Shown here piece after piece: positions 12,081 through 23,476 of a stretch of 64,000 nucleotides of DNA; the first letter of the stretch is position 1; each line of letters opens with the position of its first letter. Both the position numbers and the translations under genes were made by a program. The notes under the pieces are model-generated. The model was not told where the DNA came from. It saw nothing but the letters and a program-made list of their open reading frames with translations, and searched no databases. This DNA is from Copromyces sp. CBS 386.78 (taxonomy: Eukaryota; Ascomycota; Sordariomycetes; Sordariales; Sordariaceae): contig MU839105.1 in the NCBI GenBank assembly GCA_030685235.1, positions 1 to 64,000 on the forward strand, given 5' to 3'.

Positions 12081-14200
12081 ATTAAAAAAGGCCAATAATA
12101 CTAATACTATATTAGAAAACGCTCTTCTCCTTAATAATATATTTAAAGAGATTTACGTTCGTATTACCGAATTTAAAGAGTATAAAAATAGAAGATCGAT
12201 TACTCCTACTAATACTATTAATAATAAATAAATTTAATAGAAACTTCTTAACGTCGGAATATTCTATTTTAACGCCCCTAAAAATAAGAAGCGCTATAAA
12301 ATCTATACGGACGGTAAAATTAACATTTTTACTAACTATTACCTATTTATTAACTTATTCGAAAATTCAATTTTAATTTATACTGAACAACGTAAAATAA
12401 TTACTAATAATTTTTAATATCTATTATGTAATATTACCCTTTTTTAATAAATTAATATACTCTCTTAAAGTAAACGCGTCAAACTTAATAGTAATCTAAA
12501 TAAAATTATCGAAATCTTTTACCGTATCTTCGAAATTAAACCCAATTAAATACAAAAATAATTCGATACCTACCGTTTTACCGTTAAATTTAATAAAAAA
12601 AATAATTTAATATTATATAATTTCTCTATAAAATTATTTAAATATATATAATTATAAAATAATTCAACTAATTTTTAACTATATATTTATCTTTAAAATA
12701 ACTTATACCTTAAATTAAAATCCTATTATATTAAACCTACCCTTAAATATATTTTTAAATAATATATTAATAATGTTAAAAAGAAAATTAATTTAATTCG
12801 GAATAAATTCGTTGATCTTATTAAAAATCTTCGCTTAATTTACTTTACTCTTAATAACGACCCCGAAAACGCAACCGAATTAAATACTATATTTACCGCT
12901 TACGCTAAATTTTAAAGCGAGAATAAAAGAATATATAAAAAAAATTTTTTCCCGAATAATAACGGACTTACTAAAAAAAATCGTCCCAAATTTCTATTCC
13001 AAAGGACTAACAATAATTTTAACAAATCTAATACTATTAATTTAAATAATCGCTATCGGCGTATTAAGAAGAAATTTAGTAAATAGACCAAATTTCGAAA
13101 TAATTATTATATTTATACTAATAGTATTACCGTCTTCGAAGACGAACTTAAAACAAAGGATAAAATTAATTACTTAAAGAATTAAAATTACTATTTTATA
13201 AGTATTTTTAAAGAGGAAATAATTAAATCTAATATAAATAATTTTACTATTAAGTATAATAATACTTCTTCTACTTACTTTATTAATTTCCTTATACTTT
13301 ATACTAATATATTTAATAATATATTTTAAACTTCTATAACCCTAACGTCAAACTATATAATTTCTACTACTATTATTAATACCGTACCCATTATAAATAC
13401 CGAATATAACAATAAAAACAAATCCTTATCGTTAAATTTATTATCTAATTCCAATTTTACTACAATTCCTAAACGCTTAAAAATAGCCTAAATATTTTAT
13501 AAATCGTTTAATCCCTCATCTAAAATCAAAAATACCTCGCCCAAAACTTTTTAAAAAGCTTTAAATAAAAGTAAAAAAGTAAAGGAAGCAGATATTATAT
13601 TAAAATTACCTACCTTAACGGATAATCGGAAACCTAAATTATTAAATATTTAATATAAAAACTAATATATTTTACTAACTTTTATAGAAGGATAGACTAT
13701 CGAAGCTATTACAAACATTATTACCTAAAACGGAACGCTAAATTTATAGAAAACTATATTATATTTAAAAGTCGATATTAAATTAAACCCAAATACACCT
13801 CCTATTACTATTTATTTTAACTCTAAATATTCCTCGATAATAGTAAATCGGACATTTATCGAAAAATTTTCCCTTAATATTCAATATACTAAATTCCCGC
13901 CGAATATTATAAACGGAATCAATTTAAAAACAATTATTAATACTATAGCCGAATTTAACTTCTATATAGAAGGGAAGGTTAATAGTATTAAAATTAACGG
14001 CTATTTCTAAATTTCCATATTAATAATTAAGGAATTAAGCCCGAATATACTATTAAAAACAAATTTTCTTTATAATTATAATATTAAACTTAACTTTAAT
14101 ACCGCTCTCTACTCATTTAAATCTATATTTAATATAAAAATATAGGGTAAAATTTTCTCTAAAAAGGACGAATCGGGAAAAAATACCTTTATCGCCGAAA
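12081..14200 (+). pseudogene. Gypsy gag and protease region, RIP-inactivated
   Basis: One frame on + is readable for about 1.9 kb with only RIP-type stops. The first part is Asn/Lys-rich through mutation, as expected for gag. Near 13800-14090 a segment resembles the retropepsin region (a residue string of the type D-S-G-x-x-x-S-I-V, mutated), directly upstream of reverse transcriptase. No intact zinc knuckle is visible. It is interrupted upstream by the 413-bp element. Confidence 0.55.
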
Positions 14201-14699
14201 TTTTCGCCAAATAAAATATAATCCTTCTAATTTACTATTCTAATATCCTTCTAATCCAATACAACGCCCAACTTAATAACTAGTACTCCCTAAATAAACG
14301 TCCCACTTACAATTTTTATATTTAATTACCTAATTTATTAAACGCTATAATAAATAATAAAACCCTTAAAGTAATTCTATACCTAAATTAATTTAATAAT
14401 AACCTTTTTATTCCCGTAAATACCCGTATTGGTATAATTATACGCCCGTCGCCTAAAATTACCGAAATAACTATATTTCTTAACGTATTTAATATAACTT
14501 ATTTAACCCCCGAAATATAAATTAACCTCTCCCCTAAATAGTACACTATATATATCGACCGAAGTACCGAAAATAATAAGGAAATAATAATTCGGAAAAA
14601 GGTTTTTAATATCCTATTATATAAATTAAATAAACTTAACAATATCGAATCTATTCCTTCCGAAACAAATATTAATATTTATAATAATAATTCTAATTT

Positions 14700-17400
14700 T
14701 GCCCAATAAATAAAAAGCCTCCTAAATAAATACGTCGACGTTTTTAAAGACCGAAAAATTATTCTAATAAAAGAAGAGGATAAAATACGTATAAACTTTA
14801 TTAAAAAATAGTAAAACTAGCGGAAAATTATTAAATCCTACCTACTAAGAATTAAAGATTGCGAATTCTTTAATAAAGAATATAATAAATTATACGCGCA
14901 AAGTAAAATATCCTTTATATTATAGCCTACTCCTATTATATACTTTATTTTTATTATATAATAAAAAATTAATAATATCGATAAACCCCGAATAATTATT
15001 AATCTTCGCCCCCTAAATAATATTATAATACCGGACGTTTACCTATTACCCAATTAAAAAAATATAATTAATAGAATAATCGGCAAAAAATTCTCTAGTA
15101 TCTTTAATACTACCGGATTTTTCTACTAACTACCAGTTTTTATATTCTACTACAATCGTATAGTAATAATTAACCTTCGTAAATTTAAATAATCCAACGT
15201 TATATTAATAAATTTTAAGAATTCGCTTATATTCGTATAACGTTTTATAAACCGATTATTCTTTAATTACCAATTATTCGTACGCACTTATATTAATAAT
15301 ATTATTATCTTTAATAATATTAAAAAAAATATTTAAAATATATTAATATTATAATAATATTCCTTAATAAATATTATATCTATATCGGCGCTTATAAATC
15401 GTTTATAGCTTTTCTATCTATTTAATTTCTTAGTAATATCGTTAACGGCCAAAATCGTTAATATATAGAAGACCGTATTAAAATATTTTAAAAACTTAAT
15501 TTCTCTAATATACTAAATACCTTAGAGATTTATTTAAATATAGCTAATTAATTATATTAAAGGATACTATAATTCGCCGTAAAGAAGGAATTACTTAACC
15601 ACAAAAAAACGGAACTACTAAAACGAATATAAAAATCGGGAGATTTAAAACTAAAAACGATAAAATAAACGAAAAAGGCTTATACTTCCAAAATTAAATT
15701 TAAGCCTACTAAAAAAGAATTCGAAACCTTTTATAATATATAAGAAAACTTAAATAATTAAACGTATTTATATTATTATATTAAAATGGACGTATTATTT
15801 ATTAAAATTAACGTTAATAATACTATATATAGTATTTACGTCTTCTAATTCAAATATAAATAAAATAGTAAATTTATTCTTAATATAAATAAAATCCTAT
15901 TAATAATAATTAAACCTATTTATTTCCTATTAAAATTAATAACCCTAATAGAAAAGAAGTACAATTCAATAGAAATAAAAATCGCTACTATTATTTAAAT
16001 ACTACAAAAGCTATAGAAAATAGTCCAATTTAATATTTAACCCGTAAATATTATTATAAATTACGCTTCTACCGTTAGTATTATTAAATATACATCTTTA
16101 AAAATAATAAATTTAACGAAAATAAACTTTAAATTCGCTAATACTACTAATTAAATATTATAATTCAATTTAAATATTTTTTATATTCTAAAACTATTAA
16201 ATATTATACCCAACGCTTTATTAAAGCTACTTATAATTAAAGCCGCTAATAATAACAATCCTTTAAACGAATTTACCGATATTTAATCCTATTTTAATTA
16301 TTTAGAAAATTTTAACGCTTTTTCCTTTATATACGTGGAAATTTCCTTAAATATTCGGACAATTTTACCGGTTATTACTCCCGCCTTTAAATAAATATTC
16401 ATAAATATTTACCCCTCTAATTTAAAATATAATAGAATTTTATAGTTAATTATAAATACTAACGCTCCGGGTTATATATATATACACCACTCAAATAAAA
16501 GGCTTAACTTCTTAATTAATTCTTATATAATTAATAATAGCCTTCTCTTCTACGTCGATTATTTAAACGAAAGGCGCCTATATATCCCTCGCACCTATAT
16601 ATAGAAAATATTAGAACTAATTTACAACGAAAAGTACTATTTTAATATTAATTATATAATAGCGGATTTATTACAATTTTATATAAAACGCAAAACCTAA
16701 ATAATCCGAAAATATATTAAATATTACGAAATATATTATTAAAATTAACGAAACTAATAATTAACGCCTAGTAAACTACTACTAATTCGAATATTCCTAC
16801 AGCCCTATTATACAATTATAATAAATTTTATTACTAATATACCTATAATTAAATTTACTAATACTATATAATCCCTCCTAAAATTCAACGAATTAAATAC
16901 TATATACATTATAACCTGTAAATTTAATAAAAAGGTCTTATTATTAACGGGTTATTCGATATACGGGGCGAAAGAATAAATAATCGTTCTACTATAAACT
17001 TTACAATACTATAATTAAAGCTTACCGGTTATTATTATTAATAACCGAAATCTAAAATTCGTTTCTAAAATTTAAAGGAGTATCTTCGAAATCCTAACCG
17101 TTAATCTTCTCTTCTCAACAGCCTACTATATTTAAATAAATAGTTAATTTAAACGTATAAATCAAACGGCCGAAATAATAATCTATATATAGTACGCTAC
17201 TAATATACTCCTATAAACATTAATATTAACCGTTTTATAATATAACTTAAATAATATTATATAATTAATAATTAATTTATCTCCTAATAAATTAGTATAC
17301 AAATTTAAACTTCGAACGGTATTTAATTTATTAGTACTAAATATAAAAGAGGTATTAATTATAAAATTTCTCGCGTTAATTTATTAAAAACTCTAATTAA
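14700..17400 (+). pseudogene. Gypsy pol: reverse transcriptase, RNase H and integrase, RIP-inactivated
   Basis: Reverse transcriptase is recognisable at about 14880-15400: a block resembling F-S-x-x-D-x-T-G-F-F-Y-Q-L near 15090-15130, and the catalytic YxDD box near 15285-15310, which now reads YINN because both Asp codons changed from GAT to AAT. The RNase H region follows. Integrase begins near 16560 with a degraded zinc-binding H2C2 block. The core shows a T-I-D-F-I-like motif near 16820, an N-R-N-x-K-F-V-S block near 17030-17060 (from D-R-D), and an R-I-N-Q-T-A-E block near 17155-17175. Order RT-RH-IN is Ty3/gypsy and not copia. All frames carry many TAA/TAG codons. Confidence 0.85.
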
Positions 17401-17739
17401 AAATTATAAAGCTTATTAATCGGGCCAGTATAACTACTAAAAAATAATATAATATTAAATATTCGCCGGTCATATTTAAAATTAATAATAAAATTTACCT
17501 TCGATTTAATAAAGGCTACTATTTACCAAGCGCCCCAAAGAAGAAATTTTCCGCCGAACGCATAGGACTATACCGGATTTTAAAAAAGATTAGCCCCTTA
17601 ACCTACAAACTTAACTTATTAAGAACCTAGCATATATACCTAATTATTTCGGTAACCTATCTTTATAAACCGGTATAAAATCCGGACCTATTCAACCGAA
17701 AGGTACCGCCGCCGAAGCCTATTAAAATTAATAGTTAAG

Positions 17740-17960
17740 AAAAATAAGAAATTAAAAACTTAGTAACAAAGAATTAAAGTCCGTTAAATATAAAATATTT
17801 AATTAAATAGACCGGCTTTTAAAATAAGGATAATACTTAAGAACCGTGTACGGAATTTATAAAAAATTCGAAAGAAAAAGTAAAAAAATTTAAGCGCAAA
17901 CACCTACTAGAATTATTGTTTAAAAGTATTTATAAGAAGGTCGTCTAATGTATTAATCGC
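17740..17960 (+). pseudogene. Chromodomain-like C-terminus of gypsy integrase, RIP-inactivated
   Basis: Downstream of integrase a segment near 17800-17880 resembles the core of a chromodomain, with a degraded V-K-W-x-G-F block and a W-E-P-type block followed by a Phe/Lys-rich helix. This is the targeting module of chromoviruses, which direct integration to heterochromatin. The call rests on reading through RIP changes by eye. Confidence 0.55.
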
Positions 17961-18439
17961 CTATCGAAGCGCTAATAATATTAAATTTTTATTCGGAAGG
18001 GGGAAAATTAAAAAACCGCGAAAGGTTTAAAGTATTTCTTTTATTATTTTAATTTTCCATCTATTTCCTTCATTTTTCCTTTCCAATTTTTATAATTAAC
18101 TTATTAAAATTTTTAAATATTCATTTAATTAATCGTACTATCGCATTAATAAAGCGGTCAAATTAAATACTATTATTTTCGTTCTATCCCTTTCGAATAA
18201 CAATCTAATATAATATTATATACCTAATCGAAATAAATAATAGGATCTAAGGTAAATAATCCTTAGTAAATAAATAAATTATAATTAGAAATAAAACTTA
18301 AAAATCTTAGTACGTATATAATCTTTAATATAATACAAATTTATTTCCTCTCTTTTAAAAATTTCTCTATTCTATTAATAATATTATTATAACCTACCCT
18401 ATCCCTACCCTCCTACCCTATTAAAATTAACCAACCCCA

Positions 18440-20560
18440 ACCTAAAATATAATAACCTAATACAACTATAGCGGATACCAACGCCCCTAATAATCCCAAT
18501 TTAACGAAACTTATTAATTAAATTAATTATCGTAATAATCCTAATAAGTTATTATACTAATACGACCAAAATCGCCTCCTCTCTTTACTTAGTTTAAAAA
18601 CCGATTAACGCTTCCCCGCACTAACTAATATAACCAAATACTTAAATCGTTACACAATCGCAAATAGCACTACTAAAACTATTAATTTAAACTATAATTT
18701 ATTTTATATCGTACTACCTAATTTTATCGCAAATTTAATCGCTAATATAACCGACAATAAATTAAACGCCTTTTTTAAATATATTTATATATAGTATATC
18801 GTCAATTTTATCACTAATTTAAATAAAACTACCGGCCCGTACAACCCTAACGATCGTCTTCCCAATATTAAATCCTTTACCTTTAATGGTATAATAATAT
18901 ATAATACTAAAACCATATAGTTCGATCGCCATCGTATCCCACTTATAATAGCAAATTACCTATTTATCTACTACAATAACGCTTTAACTTCGGTTCTTTA
19001 TAGTATAATCAACCGTACGGGCGTACAAATTAACCTCAACCAAACTATTTTATAAACAATAAATAATAATATTAATTACCTAACTATAATAATTTTATCG
19101 GCCCTAATTACAAATAAATTAATTAAAAGTAATAGCCTCGGAAATTAATAAGACCAAATTTCCTAAAACTATAATCCCCTTATACATAATATACGCACTT
19201 AAACGACCGGATACGTTAAAGAAAATACTTTTTTCTCCTTTATGCCAATTATACCTTTTTCCAATAGTATATATACTTATAATTATAATTAATTAATAGA
19301 AGTTACTCTTATTTTATAATATATAAGCAATCGGTTAAGAATAGGCCTTATTACCGTTAAACCAATTAACCTTATCGGCCGTATTATTATATTTAACGTT
19401 TACAATTTCGCTAACGACTAAAAATAACAGGAAATCGATTTTATAATTAATCGGGCTTTTAATTAAATACGCCCCCGTTTTACTCCCGCTATTCAAAATT
19501 CCATTCCTACCGCTCAAACTATTATAACCCCTACTAAAAATAAATAGACGCTAACCCAAAAAAACTGGTAAATAACTATACGAATCGTTCAAACTCGCAC
19601 TATTAATAATACGCAACTTAATAAATCAATCGTTCAAAGCAAATCTTACCCGGATACTATAAAAGCGATTAAAAATATATACTATAAAAATTATTATATA
19701 TTGGACGTTACTATAGACGATAACCTTTATAACGAAATTAGCAAAATTACTAAAGAATATTTCGAAAAATTTATAAAAAAGGATTCTTTCTCTTAAAGCA
19801 ATTTAGCTCGTCGTATTAAAAATGCCTTTAACGCCGCATTTAGTAAATTCAACGACGGGGATCCTTCTTTTATTTTAAAAATCCTAATAAAAACTATATT
19901 CTTAACGTTATAATATTATAATTATACGACCGGTCTTCCTAAATAGATTAATAATATATTAGCCCGTATAAACTTCCTATACCGCGATTAGGTCGCTCCT
20001 AATACGCTAACCCAATCGGAATTACCAATTATCGTTAAAAAAATCGTAAAGGAAGTCTATATTACCGAAATAACTAATATAAACATTATTCCTAATATAG
20101 TATAAAAAGCATTTAATTAATAATCGTAATTATTAATCTAATTAAACCAATATTAAAATAAAGAAGTAAATAGTTTAAAGGACGAAATTGTTGCCCTACG
20201 TAAAATTATTAAAATTTTATGCCGTACTCTTACCCCGTTAATAGCCAAATATATTCAATAAATCGACGTAATTCCGAGAATTATTATTAATCGTAGCGCT
20301 CATTTTAACGCTAACCTCGGCTATAATATCCCTAGTATTAATAAATTCAACTTATAATCCGCCCGTTCTAGCGGATATAATACCTTACCCTCTATACACT
20401 CTCCCCGTCGCCTAACCATCCGTAATAACTAGCATTAATAGAAAAATTAGCACAATTAAGAAAACTCTCCTTCCAACAACTATAAACATTTCCGCTATAA
20501 TATTTCTTTCTAATTTTAGTATTCTAAAAACGTTAATAAGGACGATAATAAATCGGGAAT
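18440..20560 (+). pseudogene. Extra coding-like region between pol and right LTR of gypsy element
   Basis: About 2.1 kb on + between the chromodomain and the right LTR translates into long stretches interrupted almost only by RIP-type stops, for example a ~65-codon run around 18930-19150 and a longer run around 19650-20130 with regular hydrophobic and charged alternation. Ty3/gypsy elements usually end shortly after integrase, so this is an additional gene or an older nested fragment. I recognise no domain and see no clear membrane segment, so I do not call it env. Confidence 0.45.
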
Positions 20561-20775
20561 CTACTCGAACAACCGTTAAATTTATTATTATATTAATAAT
20601 TATTTAATATTATATATTAAATTATTCGGTATTAAAATCTTTTATTAAAAGGTTTAGTATTAAATATAGTATATAATAGCGTTAAAATAATCGGTTACGG
20701 TAATAACTTAATAAATATTTATAATAAATTATACTTAATATAATTTCGTAAATAGTAAATACTCATCTCTTTCGT

Positions 20776-20786
20776 AAAAGGGAAAA
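20776..20786 (+). other. Polypurine tract of gypsy element
   Basis: AAAAGGGAAAA lies directly before the right LTR, the place where plus-strand priming occurs in reverse transcription. Confidence 0.75.
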
Positions 20787-21133
20787 TATTAGGGGAATTC
20801 TAAGCAAATGCCCGGATAACCCGCTCTATTTTAATATATACTTATTTAAACGGTCTATACTATATAAGAATACTCCCCAATTAACCTCCGTTAAAGTTAA
20901 TTAAATCATTAATTTATATCATATTAACCTAATATCTACTTTACTTACACTCTATAAAATCGTATACAAAGTCCCAGGTTAAAACTCTCGTCAATATTGC
21001 CTTATACTTCCTTTAATAATACTATCGCCCATTATTACGTACTATCACTCTATCCAATGACCAATCGCACTCTTTATCTTTTATCATCATCATCATCTGT
21101 AGTATCACTTGTGAAGACTCTCTTCGCGTAACA
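20787..21133 (+). repeat. Right LTR of gypsy element
   Basis: 347 bp, co-linear with 9443-9789. Here the first half is strongly RIP-mutated and the last ~200 bp are much less so, the mirror image of the left LTR. Confidence 0.92.
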
Positions 21134-21138
21134 ATCGC

Positions 21139-21253
21139 TAACAAAGGTAAAAATAGGGAAGGTAGAAATAGGGAGAAAAATAAGAAAAAATATAGAATAA
21201 AAATTGAACCTTCGTCAAATTTGCCCATCGACCCTAATTTACAACAATATTAA
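21139..21253 (+). pseudogene. Harbinger ORF1, 3' part after the gypsy insertion
   Basis: If the retrotransposon and one target duplication are removed, the ORF1 frame before 9443 continues without a stop through a Lys/Arg/Asn-rich basic stretch to TAA at 21251-21253. This shows the insertion hit the coding sequence near its C-terminus. The segment is only lightly RIP-mutated. Confidence 0.65.
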
Positions 21254-21849
21254 TTACAAAGTATATAGCGCTATTAACAATACGGTTTACACAAGATAAG
21301 CGGGGGATCTGCAGGCGGGAAATAGGTCAACCCCAGATTTTTATATTTTATCTTTCAAATATACTTTTATTATAACAATATACAACTACTAAAAAAAATC
21401 GTATATATATAAAAATTACACCATTTTAATCGCCAAATTAAACTAAATCGATATATCTAATTTTTATTAAATTTATTACACTTTTACAATAAATATAAGT
21501 ATTAAAACTAATATTAAAATTATAATTAGTAAGGATAGTAGGACGCCAAGACAATATTAATATAGTTTAATATATTAAATATATTTCCAAATATTTTAAT
21601 AAGGGGCACTGAATTTCTAGCACTTACACTCGATATTATATACTCTATACCAGAGGGTAAAAATTTTATAGCTCAATAAACACAATCTTACTATTTTACT
21701 AGATTTATTCGATTTTAAAAACTAGTATTTAAATTATATCATTTACTAAATAATTTTAAGTTTATTAAATACCCCTCCCTTCCCCCCTCCTCCTCCCTCA
21801 ATTCAATTCAAACTTTCTTAACCAAATTTAACCCTCTACAACTCTCCCC

Positions 21850-23150
21850 TCTTTTTAAATTCGCTATAATAATTCCTCTACATCTTTTTAGTAATATAAT
21901 TATAATACTAGGCTATATAATTAGACGCGCTACCGTTAAATTTAATTTCGGTAAAATTATTATTAACCGTCGTACTTTCTTTAAATTATACGCTAATATT
22001 CCCTATTACTAAACCCCTCTTACGAACGACTATATTATCGAATATAAATACTTTTATTTCGTCGACGATCGTTCTAAACATATTAAAAAAATCGTTATAC
22101 TAAAACAACTAATTTAATACCCCCGCCGTCGCTAAAATAACTTTATTCTATATCTTAATATTAAAACTAGGAATTATATAATAAATTTTAAAAGTCCCCT
22201 TTAACCGGCCAATAATTTTTTCGACGATAATATATTTCTAATTATAATGAAGGTTATATAATTCTTTTAAATTAGCGGGTCTAAAGCTTACCCTTTTAAA
22301 TTCCTTTAAATAATATTAAATACCTTAATATAGCACAAATAATTAATTACTATACCTATACCTAGTATTAATTAAATAAAACCAACCAAATAGGATTTTA
22401 AATCCTCAATTAAAAATATTATTTAAAACTTTTATATTGTTAGTTAAACCTTCCTAACTAGGTATTACGAAAGTTAATATACTTTCGAAGGTATAGGCAA
22501 CCAGTACGTTAATTAACAAACCTCCCTTTCTATTATACTATAACTTCTAATTATTTATACTAATCTTAACTAAGAAATATAAGCTATCGAAAGCTCTTAA
22601 TATCCTTTTAAAAATATTATACACCTTCGGATTTACTACAATAATAAAGGAGGTTATAAATTTAAGAAGATAAATCTTATAAACAGCTAGAATAATATAT
22701 ACGTTCAAAACCTTATAAAACGCCCTATTTAATATAAATAAATAAAGTATCCTATTATATCCTATTCTATTTCTAATTAACCTATATATAATATTAATGC
22801 TATAACCTATTAAGAAGCCAGCGAATCTAAAACTTATACCCTAACTAATTACGAATATAAATATTAATACCTTTTCGTATATAAATATATTTCGTATACT
22901 AAATAACGAAGTATAGTTTATCAACTACTATACTAAGGTATAGAAGGTCTAAGGCCCTATCCGGATCAAATTTTTAAACCAACTATAATACCTATATAAG
23001 AGGTCTTTAATTATATACATCCCTCGCAATCCACACAAATTCATAGGGATAAGGGGGTTCTATAGTATTAAAGCTATCGCTATAATAATAATAACGGTTT
23101 ACAATACTTTTCTACGTATTTTACGACATTTATAGCGCAATACGAATACT
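21850..23150 (-). pseudogene. Harbinger DDE transposase (HARBI1-like), RIP-inactivated
   Basis: Minus-strand translation shows the conserved order of Harbinger DDE transposases: an R-K-G-G-x-x-I-N-V-L block near 22525, a W-E-G-x-x-N-D/N-x-x-V-L block near 22445, a Y-L-I-D/N-x-x-Y block near 22370, an E-L-Y-N-L block near 22260, and an I-V-E-K-I-I-G-R-L-K-G block near 22210-22240. These match the DDE_Tnp_4 layout (second Asp, DxGY, and the ErxfGxLK region). Trp and Gln codons are replaced by stops and several Asp codons by Asn. It is convergent with ORF1, the usual arrangement. Confidence 0.8.
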
Positions 23151-23473
23151 ATAATAGTCTAGATTGAGGGTATCGCAATAGTATTAGTATAAGGTGCGGT
23201 CACGAAAAAAGTCGTTATGTAGTCTCGAAAACGATAAAAATTATTTCAAAAGAGAAATTTCAGCAACTCTAAAGTGCTAAAATACTACTTCTAAATTTCA
23301 TAAAGAATACAATTATCTAATTGGTCAAATAGCTAATATAGAGACCAGGAATTTCAGAAACCAGATTTGCTGGGATTTCCAGGCAAAATCAGTTCCAGGG
23401 CATTCGAACAGGCTTCTAAAATCTGGTTTCTAAACCTTTCAAAAGGCCATTTCCGCGTGCGCCGAACACACCC

Positions 23474-23476
23474 TAA
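23474..23476. repeat. TAA target-site duplication (right) of Harbinger element
   Basis: Matches TAA at 7959-7961 next to the terminal inverted repeats. Confidence 0.85.

Larger units (their letters stand above)
9443..21133 (+). mobile_element. Ty3/gypsy LTR retrotransposon (chromovirus type), RIP-degenerated
   Basis: Two 347-bp direct repeats bound the element, with a 5-bp target duplication. Conceptual translation on + gives, in order, a gag-like region, a protease-like region, reverse transcriptase, RNase H region, integrase and a chromodomain-like segment, which is the Ty3/gypsy chromovirus order. It is followed by an extra coding-like region and a polypurine tract next to the right LTR. 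CA and TG dinucleotides are almost absent inside, TA is very common, and stops are TAA/TAG in place of Gln and Trp codons. At 11.7 kb it is longer than usual for the family, partly because of a 413-bp inserted element and the extra region after pol. Not functional. Confidence 0.92.
7962..23473. mobile_element. PIF/Harbinger DNA transposon, split by a nested LTR retrotransposon
   Basis: The ends are perfect inverted repeats over 28 bp (7962-7989 and 23446-23473) beginning GGGTGTGTTCGG, with weaker similarity further in, and are flanked by TAA on both sides. Inside are the two genes expected of this superfamily: a Myb/SANT-like DNA-binding ORF1 on + at the left and a DDE transposase relic on - at the right. 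Removing the gypsy insertion (9443-21133 plus one copy of its 5-bp duplication) leaves about 3.8 kb, a normal length for an autonomous Harbinger. The outer ~140 bp on the left and ~300 bp on the right keep ordinary composition, while the coding parts are AT-rich with many TAA/TAG codons, as RIP produces. Dead element. Confidence 0.9.

Noticed and set aside
12004..12231. 75-codon open frame on +
   Set aside because: It begins inside the 413-bp inserted element and crosses its right border into RIP-mutated gag, so it is a chance fusion and not a gene.
18440..20560. Calling the extra gypsy region an env gene
   Set aside because: Position alone fits, but there is no signal peptide, transmembrane segment or cysteine pattern visible through the mutations.
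21022..21228. 68-codon frame on - across the right LTR end
   Set aside because: It spans the LTR border and the basic end of Harbinger ORF1 in antisense; a shadow.
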